64,000 bases of DNA from Actinomycetes bacterium (GCA_016861045.1 BOKP01000001.1:561529-625528), one strand, 5' to 3'; shown: positions 24,888 to 34,195, counted from the first letter of the stretch. Numbers and translations: made by a program. The notes: generated by a model not told the origin, from the sequence alone.

Positions 24888-25859
24888 ATGCGATCGCGGA
24901 CGACATCGAGCGAGCTCGCCGAGCGCCTGCTCGCCGGCGAGAAGCGGGCGCTGGCGCGGGCGATCTCGCTGGTCGAGAACGGCGACCCCGCCGGGGCGGA
25001 GCTCGTCGCCGGGCTCTACCCGCGAACCGGCTCTGCCCGGATCGTCGGCTTCACCGGGCCGCCTGGGGTCGGCAAGAGCACGCTGATCGGGGCGCTCGTC
25101 AAGGAGCTGCGCGAGCGCGAGCGCCGGGTCGCGGTCCTGTCGATCGACCCGTCGAGCCCGTTCACCCGCGGCGCCCTGCTCGGCGACCGGATCCGCCTCT
25201 CCGAGCACTTCCTCGACGACGACGTCTTTATCCGCTCGATGGCCAGCCGCGGTGCGCTCGGCGGGCTGGCCGAGGCCGCCCTGCAGGCGGCGCTCGTCAT
25301 GGACGCGGCCGGCTTCGACGAGGTTCTGCTCGAGACCGTCGGCGTCGGCCAGGCCGAGATCGACGTGGTCGACCATGCCGACACCGTGGTGCTCGTGCTG
25401 ATGCCGGGCTCGGGCGACTCGATCCAGGCGCTGAAGGCGGGCGTGATGGAGATCCCCGACGTGATCGTGGTCAACAAGGCCGAGCATCCGCTCACCGACA
25501 CGATGGTGCGCGAGGTGCGGACGGCGCTGTCGCTGGGGCCGGGCGGCGACTGGAAGGTGCCGATCGTGAAGACGGTCGCAGCGGATGGCACCGGCGTCTC
25601 CGATCTGCTCGACGCGATCGAGGCGCACCGGGTCCACGTCGAGGCGACCGGCACGCTGGAGCAGCGTCGCGCCCGCAACCTGCGCAACGAGGTTCTCGGC
25701 CTTGCGGCGGCGCGGATGCGCCGCCGGCTCGAGCGGCGCATCGCCGAGGACCCGGCCGTCGCGGCGCTGCTCGACGACGTCGTCGCCCGCCGTATCGATC
25801 CGGCATCGGCGGCCGCCGAGCTTCTCGCCCGTGGCGGCGACCGGGACGGCGATGGCTGA
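24888..25859 (+). CDS. meaB: MeaB-type G3E GTPase, mutase chaperone
   Basis: 323 residues. P-loop GPPGVGKSTLIG near residue 62, switch DPSSPFTRGALLGDRIR, Walker B ETVGVGQAE and the guanine motif NKAE; the C-terminal helices (RRLERRIAEDPAVAALLDDV) are for dimerisation. MeaB loads and protects cobalamin in acyl-CoA mutases, here probably the two-subunit mutase at 37866 and 40611. TAGGCT at 24857 could be its -10. The start is ATG 24888. It overlaps the next gene by 8 bases. Confidence 0.93.
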   Translation: MRSRTTSSELAERLLAGEKRALARAISLVENGDPAGAELVAGLYPRTGSARIVGFTGPPGVGKSTLIGALVKELRERERRVAVLSIDPSSPFTRGALLGDRIRLSEHFLDDDVFIRSMASRGALGGLAEAALQAALVMDAAGFDEVLLETVGVGQAEIDVVDHADTVVLVLMPGSGDSIQALKAGVMEIPDVIVVNKAEHPLTDTMVREVRTALSLGPGGDWKVPIVKTVAADGTGVSDLLDAIEAHRVHVEATGTLEQRRARNLRNEVLGLAAARMRRRLERRIAEDPAVAALLDDVVARRIDPASAAAELLARGGDRDGDG

Positions 25860-26268
25860 GCCCTCGGCCCCCGAGCCGCCGAGCGGCCCCGCCTACGGCC
25901 TCGGCGATGCCCGCGCCTGCGTCGGCGTCCGCCTCGAGGCGGCCGGCGGCGGCAAGGTCGGCCGCGTCCGCGGCGTCCTCGTCGACGCCGGCGACGGCTC
26001 GCCCACCTGGCTCGTGGTCAAGCTCGGCCGGATCGGTCGCCGGGCGGCGGTTCCGGCCCGCTTCACCGCGGCGGCGCCCGAGCGCGCCTGGGCGGCGTTC
26101 CCGCGCTCGTGGATCCGCCGTGCCGCCGAGATCGACCCCGAGGCAGGCTTGACGCCGGTCGAGGAGCGGCGGCTTCTGGCCCACTACGGGATCCCGCTCG
26201 AGGGCGAGCGCGGCCGGGCGCTGGCCGATCGCGACCCCGCCGAGCCGAGCTCGATCCCCGCGGCTTGA
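25852..26268 (+). CDS. PRC-barrel domain protein
   Basis: 138 residues starting inside meaB. A PRC-barrel-like beta domain spans about residues 15-75: VGVRLEAAGGGKVGRVRGVL, then DGSPTWLVVKLGRIGRRAAVP. The C-terminus is charged (LTPVEERRLLAHYGIPLEGE). PRC barrels serve in RNA processing and envelope-associated complexes; no specific role can be given. A second PRC-barrel protein is encoded at 27037. The following 26269-26377 gap has a GC-only hairpin (GGCGGA..TCCGCC) and no gene. Confidence 0.65.
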   Translation: MAEPSAPEPPSGPAYGLGDARACVGVRLEAAGGGKVGRVRGVLVDAGDGSPTWLVVKLGRIGRRAAVPARFTAAAPERAWAAFPRSWIRRAAEIDPEAGLTPVEERRLLAHYGIPLEGERGRALADRDPAEPSSIPAA

Positions 26269-26377
26269 CGCGGCAGCGAGCCTCCGGGGAGGAGGTCCGC
26301 GGACGCACCTGGGCGCGGGGCCGGAGGGGACCGCGCCGCGGGGTCGGATCGGGCCGGCGCCGGCGGAGGCTCCGCCG

Positions 26378-26884
26378 CTACCGGTGGCCCGGGTCGTGCT
26401 CCGGCCCCGGCTCGTCGGTTCCGGTCGGCGGTCGCCCGGACGGGTCGGCCTCCCGCGGGCCGGCGGCACCCGCGCCGCCGGCCTCGGACGCGTAGGTGCG
26501 CTCGAGCGTGCGGGTTGCCTCCTCGATCGCGCTCAGGACCTGGTCGAGCTCGGAGAGCTGGGCCCCGATCGTCGCCGCGCGCGCGGCGGTCTCGTCGGCG
26601 CCCGGGCCGGACGGGCGCCCGGATCCGCCCTCCGGCGTCGCGGCGCCGGAGGCCCGCCCGGGCGGGCCTCCGCGCAGCAGGCGGTCGTGCTGGGCGAACG
26701 CGAGCCAGAGCGCGGCGACGTCCTGCCGCAACTCGGCGAGCTCGGCGTCGCGCGCCGCGAGCGCGGCATCGACGTCGCCGCGGCGGTAGCCGAACGGCGC
26801 CCGCCGCATCCGCGGGTGCGGGCGCTCGCCGACGCCGGCGCCCTCGTCGGGCTCGCCCCCTCGCTCTCGCTCCTCCGCGGCCAA
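26378..26884 (-). CDS. DivIVA-like coiled-coil protein
   Basis: 168 residues from a TTG at 26884 (143 from the ATG at 26809). After the charged N-terminus comes FGYRRGDVDAALAARDAELAEL, here in two parts: FGYRRGDVDAAL matches the start of the DivIVA/GpsB membrane-binding domain, followed by coiled coil (LAELRQDVAALWLAF; IGAQLSELDQVLSAIEEATRTL). The tail is Pro/Gly-rich and disordered. TATACT at 26899-26894 is a good -10 placing transcription near the TTG. A polar or septal scaffold role is inference. Confidence 0.55.
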   Translation of the reverse strand: MAAEERERGGEPDEGAGVGERPHPRMRRAPFGYRRGDVDAALAARDAELAELRQDVAALWLAFAQHDRLLRGGPPGRASGAATPEGGSGRPSGPGADETAARAATIGAQLSELDQVLSAIEEATRTLERTYASEAGGAGAAGPREADPSGRPPTGTDEPGPEHDPGHR

Positions 26885-27036
26885 CCTGCGGCGAGTATAG
26901 GAGCCGGCCCGCGGGCCCGAGACGGTGACGCCCGTCCCGGGCACGCGGTCGCGGATCGGGCTGCGCACCGGGACCGCGGTAGCTGGTACCGTCTCCGGAA
27001 GCTGGGACGGACACCGGCTCGGAGGATGGTTCGAAG

Positions 27037-28062
27037 ATGATCGCGGCGGAGCTGCGCGGGGGCGGTAAGCCAAGCTTGAACGAAGCGCTGGGGTGGATTG
27101 GCTCGCGCGTGGAGGACGTGTTCGGCTCCGCGATCGGGCGGCTCGAGGACGTCTGGATCGATCCCGCCACCGGCGAGCCCCGCTGGCTCCTCGTCAAGGA
27201 GGGGAGGTTCGGGGGCCGCTCGACGCTGGTCCCCTTCGATCAGGCCACCCCCGGCGAGGACACCGTCTGGATCCCCTACGAGCGCTCGGTCGTGCGCGAG
27301 GCACCCCAGATCGAGGCCGGCGTCCCGCTCACCCAGCAGGTCGAGGCCACGCTTCGCAACCACTATGCGGCCAACGCGGCGGCGGCCGTCGCCCACGGGT
27401 ACCAGTCCGCCGGTGATGAGGCCGGGCGGGAGGGGCGCCCCGACAGCCGGGCGACGAGCGCGACGGTGAGGCTCGCGACCGCCGGATCGCCCGAGCCGCC
27501 GCCTGAGCCGATCCCGCCGCCGCAGCTCCCGTTGCGGCCCGCGCCCCCGATCGATGCGCCGCCCGGTCCCGAGCGGCGCGAGGAGCCGTACGGCTACGAG
27601 CCCGCCGCCGAGGCGCAGCCGCCGCCACCGGCGCCGATCCCCCCGCCGCGGCAGCCCGGGGTCGGATACCGGCAGCCCGCGGCACCGGGGCCCGCTCCGG
27701 CCCCACAGTGGCCGTCGGGCCAGCCGGCGCAGCAGGCTCCCCGGCAACAGCCGCCGCAGGCGTATGACCACGAGCCCCCGGTCCCCGCGCAACCGCCTCC
27801 GCAGCCACAGCAGCAGCCGTACGGCTACGAGCCCCGGCCATCCGCACCCGTCGCGCCGCCGGGGCCGGGCGCCGGCGCCTACCAGCCCCCGCCGGTGCGG
27901 CAGGTGCCGCCCCCGCCCTTCGAGCCCGATCCCCTCGACGTGCTGGCGGGGCTGCCTCCCGGCCACATGGTCGAGATCGAGCTGTCCGGGAGCCTGACGA
28001 TCAGCGGCGAGCTGCGGCACGCCCGGGTCATCCCTCCGGGCGACCGCTCGAGCGGCGGCTGA
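27037..28062 (+). CDS. PRC-barrel protein with proline-rich tail
   Basis: 341 residues. PRC-barrel residues 15-90: SRVEDVFGSAIGRLEDVWID, then PRWLLVKEGRFGGRSTLVPF and VWIPYERSVVREAP. From about residue 145 to 300 it is Pro/Gln-rich with repeats of PYGYEP, and it ends with a short folded-looking segment (DVLAGLPPGHMVEIELSGSL, GELRHARV). No signal peptide. Layout suggests a cytoplasmic adaptor. It lies between coiled-coil genes of opposite orientation. Confidence 0.68.
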   Translation: MIAAELRGGGKPSLNEALGWIGSRVEDVFGSAIGRLEDVWIDPATGEPRWLLVKEGRFGGRSTLVPFDQATPGEDTVWIPYERSVVREAPQIEAGVPLTQQVEATLRNHYAANAAAAVAHGYQSAGDEAGREGRPDSRATSATVRLATAGSPEPPPEPIPPPQLPLRPAPPIDAPPGPERREEPYGYEPAAEAQPPPPAPIPPPRQPGVGYRQPAAPGPAPAPQWPSGQPAQQAPRQQPPQAYDHEPPVPAQPPPQPQQQPYGYEPRPSAPVAPPGPGAGAYQPPPVRQVPPPPFEPDPLDVLAGLPPGHMVEIELSGSLTISGELRHARVIPPGDRSSGG

Positions 28063-28071
28063 GCGGCCCGG

Positions 28072-28716
28072 CTACGCGGCGACCGCGACCCCGTTTCGGG
28101 GCTCGTCGTGCTCCCCGCCGCCGGCGCTCGCCGCGTCGGCCGCGATCAGCTCGGCCGCCGCCGACAGCGCCCGCACGAACGAGTCGAACTGCGCGCGGAC
28201 GCGCTCGGCGTCGTCGAGCCCCGCGGTCAACGCCTGCGCCCTGCCGGCGATCCCGTCGCTGAGAGCGGAGATGCGCCGCTGGCGATCGGCGACGAGGCGA
28301 TCGGCGACCCGGCGTGCCTCGTCGAGGAGGCGGGCGGCATCGGTCTCGACCGCCTCCCAGCGGGCGCGGATGCCGGCCTCCGCCTCACGGCGCATCTCCG
28401 CGGCCTCCCGCTCGACCGCCGCCACCATCGCGTTGACGAGGCTGTCGGCGCGTCGCTTGGCCTCCTCGAGGTAGGCCGCCGCCTCGCGTTCGGCGGCGCG
28501 TACGCGCTCGTCGAGGCCGGGGGCGCGATCCGGGGCCGGCGCCCGGCTCGTGCCGAAGCGGATGCCGAACCTGCGGCCGGCGCTCTCGAGGCTCTCGAGC
28601 GCGGCGCCGAGGCCGGCCTCGGTCGCCGCGAGGTCCCGATCGCGGGCGAGGGCGGGCCCTTCCGGCGGGAGGCCGCCGGCATCGGTCGTCTCCTGCTCCT
28701 GGCGGTAAGCCCCGAT
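28072..28716 (-). CDS. Coiled-coil protein (DivIVA/ATP-synthase-b-like), apparent ATC start
   Basis: About 214 residues. Coiled coil covers most of it: LDERVRAAEREAAAYLEEAK, RRADSLVNAMVAAVEREAAE, then ARRVADRLVADRQRRISALSD, here abbreviated. It is a paralogue of the N-terminal part of the next protein (28788): both have RRADxLVxxRQRRIxALSD-type sequence followed by V-R-F..FVRAL. The first ATG (28428) would lose half of the coil. The frame is open to a TAG in the hexamer TAGACT, and the only start-like codon near it is ATC at 28716, 6 bases after TAGACT. Function unknown. Confidence 0.55.
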   Translation of the reverse strand: MGAYRQEQETTDAGGLPPEGPALARDRDLAATEAGLGAALESLESAGRRFGIRFGTSRAPAPDRAPGLDERVRAAEREAAAYLEEAKRRADSLVNAMVAAVEREAAEMRREAEAGIRARWEAVETDAARLLDEARRVADRLVADRQRRISALSDGIAGRAQALTAGLDDAERVRAQFDSFVRALSAAAELIAADAASAGGGEHDEPRNGVAVAA

Positions 28717-28722
28717 CGCCGC

Positions 28723-28728
28723 AGTCTA
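28723..28728 (-). promoter_or_regulatory. -10 hexamer TAGACT before the coiled-coil gene
   Basis: On the minus strand TAGACT is followed by 6 bases and then the in-frame ATC at 28716. Its TAG closes the reading frame upstream. Confidence 0.42.
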
Positions 28729-28787
28729 GGTACGCCGGCGGCGGCATCCGGGCGCCGCCGGCGCCGCTGCCGTCCCGTCTTCGTCGC

Positions 28788-29789
28788 TCAACGGCGCTCG
28801 CCGGTTCCCGGCAGGCGCTGCCCCGGCGAGCCGCCGGGGCCGAAGATCTCGTCGAGCATGCGGTCGGAGTCGACGACGCCGAGGACGGCGGCCAGGTGGT
28901 CGCGGACCTCGCCCCGGGTGTTGCCGGCGATCGCCATCTGCATCGCCACCAGTCGCGCGTCATCCACCTGTCGCCACCGCCGCGGTTGCGGTTCCGAACG
29001 CGCGGGCGGCTCCGGATCCGGCGCCCGCGGCGGCGGCTCCGCCTCGGCGTCCCGGGGCGCGAACGGAGAGGGGCCGCCCGCCTGCGCCGGCCTGAACCGC
29101 GGCGGCTCCGGGTCGAGCGACGGCGGCGGGCCCGCCGCCGCGGGCTCCGGGCCCGCCGCCGCGGGCTCCACGGGCGGCGGCTCGGGCGGCGGCGGCACGG
29201 GTGGCGCGAACGGCGGTAGGTGGGGAGGAGGCTCGGGCGGCGCGCCGGGCGGCGGATGGTGCGCGACCGCCGGCTCCGCGGCCGGGAAACCGGGCCCGGG
29301 CTGGGCGCCGGGCGGGCCCGCCGGCGGCTCGGCCGGCCGCGGCGCCGGCGGCGGCGGGGGAACCCAGGTCTCGTGGAAAGCGGGCGGGGCGGCGGGAGCC
29401 GGCGGGGCCCCGCCGGCCTCGCGCGCGAGCCGCTCGGCGGCGTCGCCGAGGGCCCGGACGAGGTTCTCGAAGCCGGCCCGGACCGGTTCCGCGTCCTCGA
29501 GGCGGGCCACCACCGCCTCCGACTTGCTCAGGAGCTCGTCGCTGATGGCGGCGATGCGTCGCTGCCGCTCGGCGACGAGCTCATCGGCCCTGCGGCGGGC
29601 ATCGTCGAGCTGGCGCATCGCGTCGATCCGGGCCTCCTCCCGCAGCCGGCCGGCCTCGCGCTCGACCGCGTCGAGAACCGCCGCGACCCGGCGCGAGATC
29701 TCCGACGCGAGGGTCGATCCGGCATCGTCACCCGCCGTCGGGCCACCCGACCGCCGCTGACCGAATTCTCCGTCGCCTCCGTCGCTCAT
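28788..29789 (-). CDS. Coiled-coil / proline-rich / C-terminal helical domain protein
   Basis: 333 residues. Residues 28-125 are coiled coil (EISRRVAAVLDAVEREAGRL; RRADELVAERQRRIAAISDE), a paralogue of the 28072 protein. Residues 130-275 are proline-rich and disordered. The final 55 residues form a compact domain (DDARLVAMQMAIAGNTRGEV; HLAAVLGVVDSDRMLDEIFG). This design, oligomeric coil plus linker plus small domain, fits a polar or cytoskeletal scaffold, but no family is recognised. ATG at 29789; it lies 70 bases beyond the acyl-CoA dehydrogenase stop. Confidence 0.6.
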   Translation of the reverse strand: MSDGGDGEFGQRRSGGPTAGDDAGSTLASEISRRVAAVLDAVEREAGRLREEARIDAMRQLDDARRRADELVAERQRRIAAISDELLSKSEAVVARLEDAEPVRAGFENLVRALGDAAERLAREAGGAPPAPAAPPAFHETWVPPPPPAPRPAEPPAGPPGAQPGPGFPAAEPAVAHHPPPGAPPEPPPHLPPFAPPVPPPPEPPPVEPAAAGPEPAAAGPPPSLDPEPPRFRPAQAGGPSPFAPRDAEAEPPPRAPDPEPPARSEPQPRRWRQVDDARLVAMQMAIAGNTRGEVRDHLAAVLGVVDSDRMLDEIFGPGGSPGQRLPGTGERR

Positions 29790-29859
29790 TCGACCATCCC
29801 GGTCGACCTACCGGGGCCCCACCATAGCCGACGCCCGGCCCGATCCCCCGGGGCGGCGT

Positions 29860-30993
29860 TCAGCAGCCGAGCGCACGGGCGATGACCATCTGCTGGACCT
29901 CGTCGGTGCCCTCGCCGATCGTGAGGATCTTCGCGTCGCGGTAGAACCGGCAGACCGGGTACTCCTCGATATAGCCGTAGCCGCCGTGGATCTGCACCGC
30001 CTCCTCGGCGGCCCGGACCGCGAGGCGCCCCGTCTTCAGCTTCGCCTGGGCGGCGGTGAGCGTGAACGGCTCGCCGCGATCCTTCAGCGTTGCCGCCCTG
30101 TATGTGAGCAGCCGCGCCGCCTCGATCTCGGTCGCGATGTCCGCGATCTTCGCCTGGATCGTCTGGAACTTCGAGATCGGACGGCCGAAGGCGCGTCGCT
30201 CCCGCGCGTAGGCGAGGGCCTCGTCGAGCGCCCCCTGAGCGAGCCCGAGGCCCATCGCGGCGACCCCGATCCGCCCTCCGTCGAGGATCTGCAGGAACTG
30301 CTTGAACCCCTGCCCGCGCGGCCCGAGCAGGTTCGCCGCCGGCACCCGGCACCCGTCGAAGCTGAGCGGGCGGGTGTCGGATGCGTTCCAGCCCATCTTC
30401 CGGTAGGGCTCACCGACCTCGTAGCCCGGCGTCCCGTTGGGGACGATGAGGTTCGAGATCTCGTCCTCGCCGGTCCGGGCGGTGACCGTGACGCAGGCCG
30501 AGATGTCGGTCCCGGAGTTGGTGATGAACTGCTTGGCGCCGTCGATCACCCACTCCTCGCCGTCGAGCGCAGCCCGCGTCCTCGTGTTGCCGGCGTCGGA
30601 GCCGGCCTCGGGCTCGGTCAGCCCGAACGCGGCCAGGCGTCGTCCCGAGCAGAGCTGCGGCAGCCACTCATCCCGCTGCTCGTCGTCGCCGAAGAGGTGG
30701 ATCGGCATCGTGCCGAGTGAGGTGTGGGCGGCCATCGTGATCGCGACCGACGAATCGACCCGCGCCAGCTCCTCGACGGCGAGCGCGTAGCTGAGGGTGT
30801 CGGCGCCGCCGCCGCCGTACTCGGCCGGGAACGGGATGCCCATCAGCCCGAGCCCGCCCATCTTCTCGACGAGCTCGTAGGGGAACCGCTTGCTGGCGTC
30901 GAGATCGGCCGCGACCGGGGCGACCTCGCCGGCGGCGAATTCGCGGACCGTGTCGCGCAGGAGCCGCTGCTCGTCGCTGAGCTCGAAGTCCAT
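29860..30993 (-). CDS. Acyl-CoA dehydrogenase
   Basis: FAD enzyme oxidising short or branched acyl-CoA to 2-enoyl-CoA and passing electrons to ETF. 377 residues, standard length. AFGLTEPEAGSDAGNTRTRA is the N-terminal signature, GRIGVAAMGLGLAQGALDEA the central one, and QIHGGYGYIEEYPVCRFYRD then IGEGTDEVQQ the C-terminal one, the glutamate in GEGT being the expected catalytic base. Fourteen bases downstream of pepA, same strand. Its electron acceptor is encoded at 41351-43123. Confidence 0.93.
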   Translation of the reverse strand: MDFELSDEQRLLRDTVREFAAGEVAPVAADLDASKRFPYELVEKMGGLGLMGIPFPAEYGGGGADTLSYALAVEELARVDSSVAITMAAHTSLGTMPIHLFGDDEQRDEWLPQLCSGRRLAAFGLTEPEAGSDAGNTRTRAALDGEEWVIDGAKQFITNSGTDISACVTVTARTGEDEISNLIVPNGTPGYEVGEPYRKMGWNASDTRPLSFDGCRVPAANLLGPRGQGFKQFLQILDGGRIGVAAMGLGLAQGALDEALAYARERRAFGRPISKFQTIQAKIADIATEIEAARLLTYRAATLKDRGEPFTLTAAQAKLKTGRLAVRAAEEAVQIHGGYGYIEEYPVCRFYRDAKILTIGEGTDEVQQMVIARALGC

Positions 30994-31007
30994 CGGCGGC
31001 GATTCTC

Positions 31008-32453
31008 TCAGGCCCGCCCGGCCGGACGCGCCGCGTGGCGGCGCGCCAGCTCGACGAGCAGGCGCGTCCCGAAGCCGCTGGCGCCCTTGCCGACGTACTC
31101 GCGGCCGACGTCCCAGGCGGTGCCGGCGATGTCGAGGTGGGCCCAGGTCACCCCCTCGGTGAACTGCTCGAGGAACGCAGCGGCGAAGAGCGGCCCCGCC
31201 TTGCGCTTGCTGCCGGCATTGGCGAGGTCGGCGATCTTGCCCTTGGTCATCTCGGTGTACTCGCGGTGCAGGGGGAGCCGCCAGGCGAGCTCGCCGACGG
31301 CCTCGCCGGCGGCTGCGACCTCGCCCGCCCAGCCGTCGTCGTTGGCGACGAGGCCGGCGTAGGTCGAGCCGAGCGCGACCACGACGGCTCCGGTCAGCGT
31401 CGCTACGTCGACGATCCGCTCGGCTCCCTGGCGCGCCGTCCAGGTGAGCGCATCGGCGAGGATCAGCCGCCCCTCGGCGTCGGTGTTGTTGACTTCGACG
31501 GTGAGCCCGTTGAGCTGCGTGATCACGTCGCCGGGCCGGATCGCTGCGCCGTCCGGCATGTTCTCGACCGTGGGCAGGACCGACACGAGATCGACGGCGA
31601 GCCCGAGCTCGGCGACGGCGGCGGTGGCCTCGAGCACCGCGGCGCCGCCCGACATGTCCATCTTCATCTCCGGCATCGAAGCGGGCGGCTTCAGCGAGAT
31701 CCCCCCGGTGTCGAAGGTCACGGCCTTGCCGACGAAGCCGAGCCGCGATGCGCCGCCACCGCGGTAGCGGAGCACGATCAGCGCCGGGTCCTTGGCCGAG
31801 CCCGCGCCGACGGCGAGCAGGCCGCCCATCCCCTCCCGCTCGAGCTCGGGCGGGCCGAGGACCTCGAGCTCGACGGCTCCGTGCTCGGCGATCTCGCCCG
31901 CGCGCGCCGCCAGGTACGCGGGGTCGGCGACGTTCGCCGGGAGGTTCTGCAGGTCGCGGGCCCGGTTCGCGGCCTCGGCCGCGACCCGGGCGGTCTCCGC
32001 GCGTCCCTCGGGATCGACCGCGCCGAGCAGCGTCAAGGCGCCGACCCGGGCCTCCGGGCCGTCCTCGTCGTCGCGCTTGAACCGGTCGAAGCGGTAGCCG
32101 GCGAGGATCGTGCCGGTGGTGAGGGCGGCGCCGATGCTCGCCTGCCGCTCGTGGTCGGGCACCGCCCAGGCGATGCTCGCGGCGCCGACGCGACCCGCTT
32201 CGCGGGCGGCGAGCGCGGCCGCGACCCGCGCCCGCTCGGGGTCGAGGTCACCGCGGCGGCCGAGGCCGACGACGAGGACCCGGGCGGGGACTCCGGGACG
32301 GAGCATGGCCAGCTCCTTGAAGCCCGTTCGGGCGTCAGCGGCCCCGGGGGCGCCGGCGAGCCAGGCCGGCAGCTCCTCACCGTCGCAGGCGCCGATGCAG
32401 ACCAGGTCGGCCGGGGAGGTGGCGGGATCGCCGTCGCTCAGCTCGAGGCGCAT
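31008..32453 (-). CDS. pepA: Leucyl aminopeptidase (M17, PepA)
   Basis: 481 residues from the ATG at 32453; a GTG at 32465 is in frame but overlaps the -10-like TATCGT (32469-32464). The C-terminal catalytic half has GKAVTFDTGGISLKP (metal lysine and aspartate), MKMDMSGGAAVLE and the signature NTDAEGRLILADAL. It removes N-terminal residues from peptides using two metal ions; hexameric and cytoplasmic. It is the first gene of a short operon with the acyl-CoA dehydrogenase. Confidence 0.93.
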   Translation of the reverse strand: MRLELSDGDPATSPADLVCIGACDGEELPAWLAGAPGAADARTGFKELAMLRPGVPARVLVVGLGRRGDLDPERARVAAALAAREAGRVGAASIAWAVPDHERQASIGAALTTGTILAGYRFDRFKRDDEDGPEARVGALTLLGAVDPEGRAETARVAAEAANRARDLQNLPANVADPAYLAARAGEIAEHGAVELEVLGPPELEREGMGGLLAVGAGSAKDPALIVLRYRGGGASRLGFVGKAVTFDTGGISLKPPASMPEMKMDMSGGAAVLEATAAVAELGLAVDLVSVLPTVENMPDGAAIRPGDVITQLNGLTVEVNNTDAEGRLILADALTWTARQGAERIVDVATLTGAVVVALGSTYAGLVANDDGWAGEVAAAGEAVGELAWRLPLHREYTEMTKGKIADLANAGSKRKAGPLFAAAFLEQFTEGVTWAHLDIAGTAWDVGREYVGKGASGFGTRLLVELARRHAARPAGRA

Positions 32454-32543
32454 CGGAGGCGCCACGATAGCCGCCGGGATCGGTCGTGGCGTCTACGATT
32501 CACCGGCCCGAGACCACGAGCCACGATCAGGAGAGACGACCGC

Positions 32544-33719
32544 ATGCCGAAGACCGTGATCCTTTCCACCGCCCGGACCCCGTTCGGGAAGATGGGCGGC
32601 GCGCTGGCGCCGCTCGGCGCCGCCGAGCTCGGCGGCAGGGCGATCAGCGCGGCCCTCGAGCGGGCCGCGGTCGAGCCGGCGCGGGTCGAGTCGGTCGTCT
32701 ACGGCCAGGTGCTCCAGGCGGGTCAGGGGCAGATCCCCTCCCGGCAGGCCCAGATCGGCGCCGGCATCCCGAAGGAGGTGCCGTCGGAGACGGTCAACAA
32801 GGTCTGCGCCTCCGGCATGCGGACCGTCGGCATCCTCGACCAGGCGGTCCGCGCCGGCGACGTCGACATCGCCGTCGGCGGCGGCATGGAGTCGATGTCG
32901 AACGCCCCCTACCTGCTGCCCGGCGCCCGCTTCGGCTTCCGGATGGGCGACGTCACGGCGATCGACGCGATGACGCACGACGGCCTCACCAACCCGTTCA
33001 CCGGCAAGCAGATGATCAACGAGGCGAGCGAGGTCGGCAACGAGCTCGAGATCACCCGTCCCGACATGGACCGCTTCGCGGAGCGCTCGCACCGCCTGGC
33101 CGCGGCGGCGACCGACGAGGGCAGGCTCGCGGATGAGATCGTCTCCGTCACCGTGAAGACGAGGAAGGCGGAGACGACCGTCGAGGTCGACGAGGCGATC
33201 CGCCCCGGCACCGACATCGAGACGCTGGCGAAGCTGCGGGCGGTTGGCGGCGAGGACGCCACCCACACCGCCGGCAACGCGCCGGGGGTCAACGACGGCG
33301 CCGCCGCGGTCGTGGTCGCCTCCGAGGACTGGGCGGCGGCGAACGGCAAGGAGCCGTTGGCGACGATCCTCGCCTACGGCAGCATCGCCGACGACTTCGC
33401 CTACCTGGCCCGGACGCCCGCGAAGGCCGCCCGCCAGGCGCTCGAGAAGATCGGCAAGGAGCCCGCCGACGTCGACCTCTGGGAGTTCAACGAGGCGTTC
33501 GCCTCGGTCGCGATCAACTCGATCCGAATGCTCGACATCGACGAGGACGAGGTCAACGTCAACGGCGGCGCGATCGCGCTCGGCCATCCGATCGGCGCTT
33601 CCGGCGGCCGCATCATCGGCACCTTGGTCCACGAGCTGCGCCGCCGTGGCGGCGGCCTCGGCTGCGCCGCGATCTGCTCCGGCGGCGGCCAGGGCGACGC
33701 GATCGTCCTCGAGGTCTGA
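32544..33719 (+). CDS. Acetyl-CoA acetyltransferase (thiolase)
   Basis: 391 residues from ATG 32544, with AGGAGA at 32529-32534 upstream and TACGAT near 32491 as likely -10. The nucleophilic cysteine is in NKVCASGMRT (near residue 89), the histidine in GGAIALGHPIGASGGRI, and the second cysteine in AICSGGGQGDA. Reaction: reversible condensation of two acyl-CoA, in beta-oxidation or acetoacetyl-CoA formation. It diverges from pepA by a 90-base promoter region. The interval 33720-33886 after it shows no gene. Confidence 0.93.
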   Translation: MPKTVILSTARTPFGKMGGALAPLGAAELGGRAISAALERAAVEPARVESVVYGQVLQAGQGQIPSRQAQIGAGIPKEVPSETVNKVCASGMRTVGILDQAVRAGDVDIAVGGGMESMSNAPYLLPGARFGFRMGDVTAIDAMTHDGLTNPFTGKQMINEASEVGNELEITRPDMDRFAERSHRLAAAATDEGRLADEIVSVTVKTRKAETTVEVDEAIRPGTDIETLAKLRAVGGEDATHTAGNAPGVNDGAAAVVVASEDWAAANGKEPLATILAYGSIADDFAYLARTPAKAARQALEKIGKEPADVDLWEFNEAFASVAINSIRMLDIDEDEVNVNGGAIALGHPIGASGGRIIGTLVHELRRRGGGLGCAAICSGGGQGDAIVLEV

Positions 33720-33886
33720 GCCCACCCACTGGGTCAACTCACCGGCGAACAGCGTGGGCGGGATTACCCAGGTTCTAGGGGTGTCGCTCAGAAGCTCTTG
33801 TCGAGAGCGCCGGATCCCGTCGCGGCGGTCGTCGCGGCGGTGTTGCCGGCCCGGGTAGAGGCCGGTGACGTCCGCGGCGATCGAGA

Positions 33887-34195
33887 TCACCGGGCGCGAA
33901 GGCGCCGCGGCCGACGGCTGCGGTGCCGGCCGGGACGGAGCGGCGCGACAGCCGTCACCGCGAGCACGGCATGACCGCCGCCGCGAATCCGCGAATCGGC
34001 ATCTCGACTCCCGTCGGGGGCGCGAGCCGCTCGGGCGGCCATCGCCGCCGAGGCGTCGATGGTCGTCGGGGCCTGAGCCGAGGTCGCCTTCGCCGTGCAG
34101 GGGCCGGAGCCGGACGTGATCCGGGCCGCATGGACCAGCCCCGCCAGGGCGATCAGGGCTGCGCCTACACTGATGGCGCGCTTGCGCGTGTTCAA
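33887..34195 (-). CDS. Small secreted protein, TTG start
   Basis: 102 residues, unrecognised. The TTG at 34195 is chosen because AGGAGG (34205-34200) lies 4 bases upstream on the minus strand and it yields a classic signal peptide: NTRKR then AISVGAALIALAGLVHAA. The mature part is Ala/Thr/Arg-rich with one cysteine and no known motif, so the C-terminal half could also be non-coding drift. Evidence is mainly the ribosome binding site and signal peptide. Confidence 0.42.
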   Translation of the reverse strand: MNTRKRAISVGAALIALAGLVHAARITSGSGPCTAKATSAQAPTTIDASAAMAARAARAPDGSRDADSRIRGGGHAVLAVTAVAPLRPGRHRSRRPRRLRAR

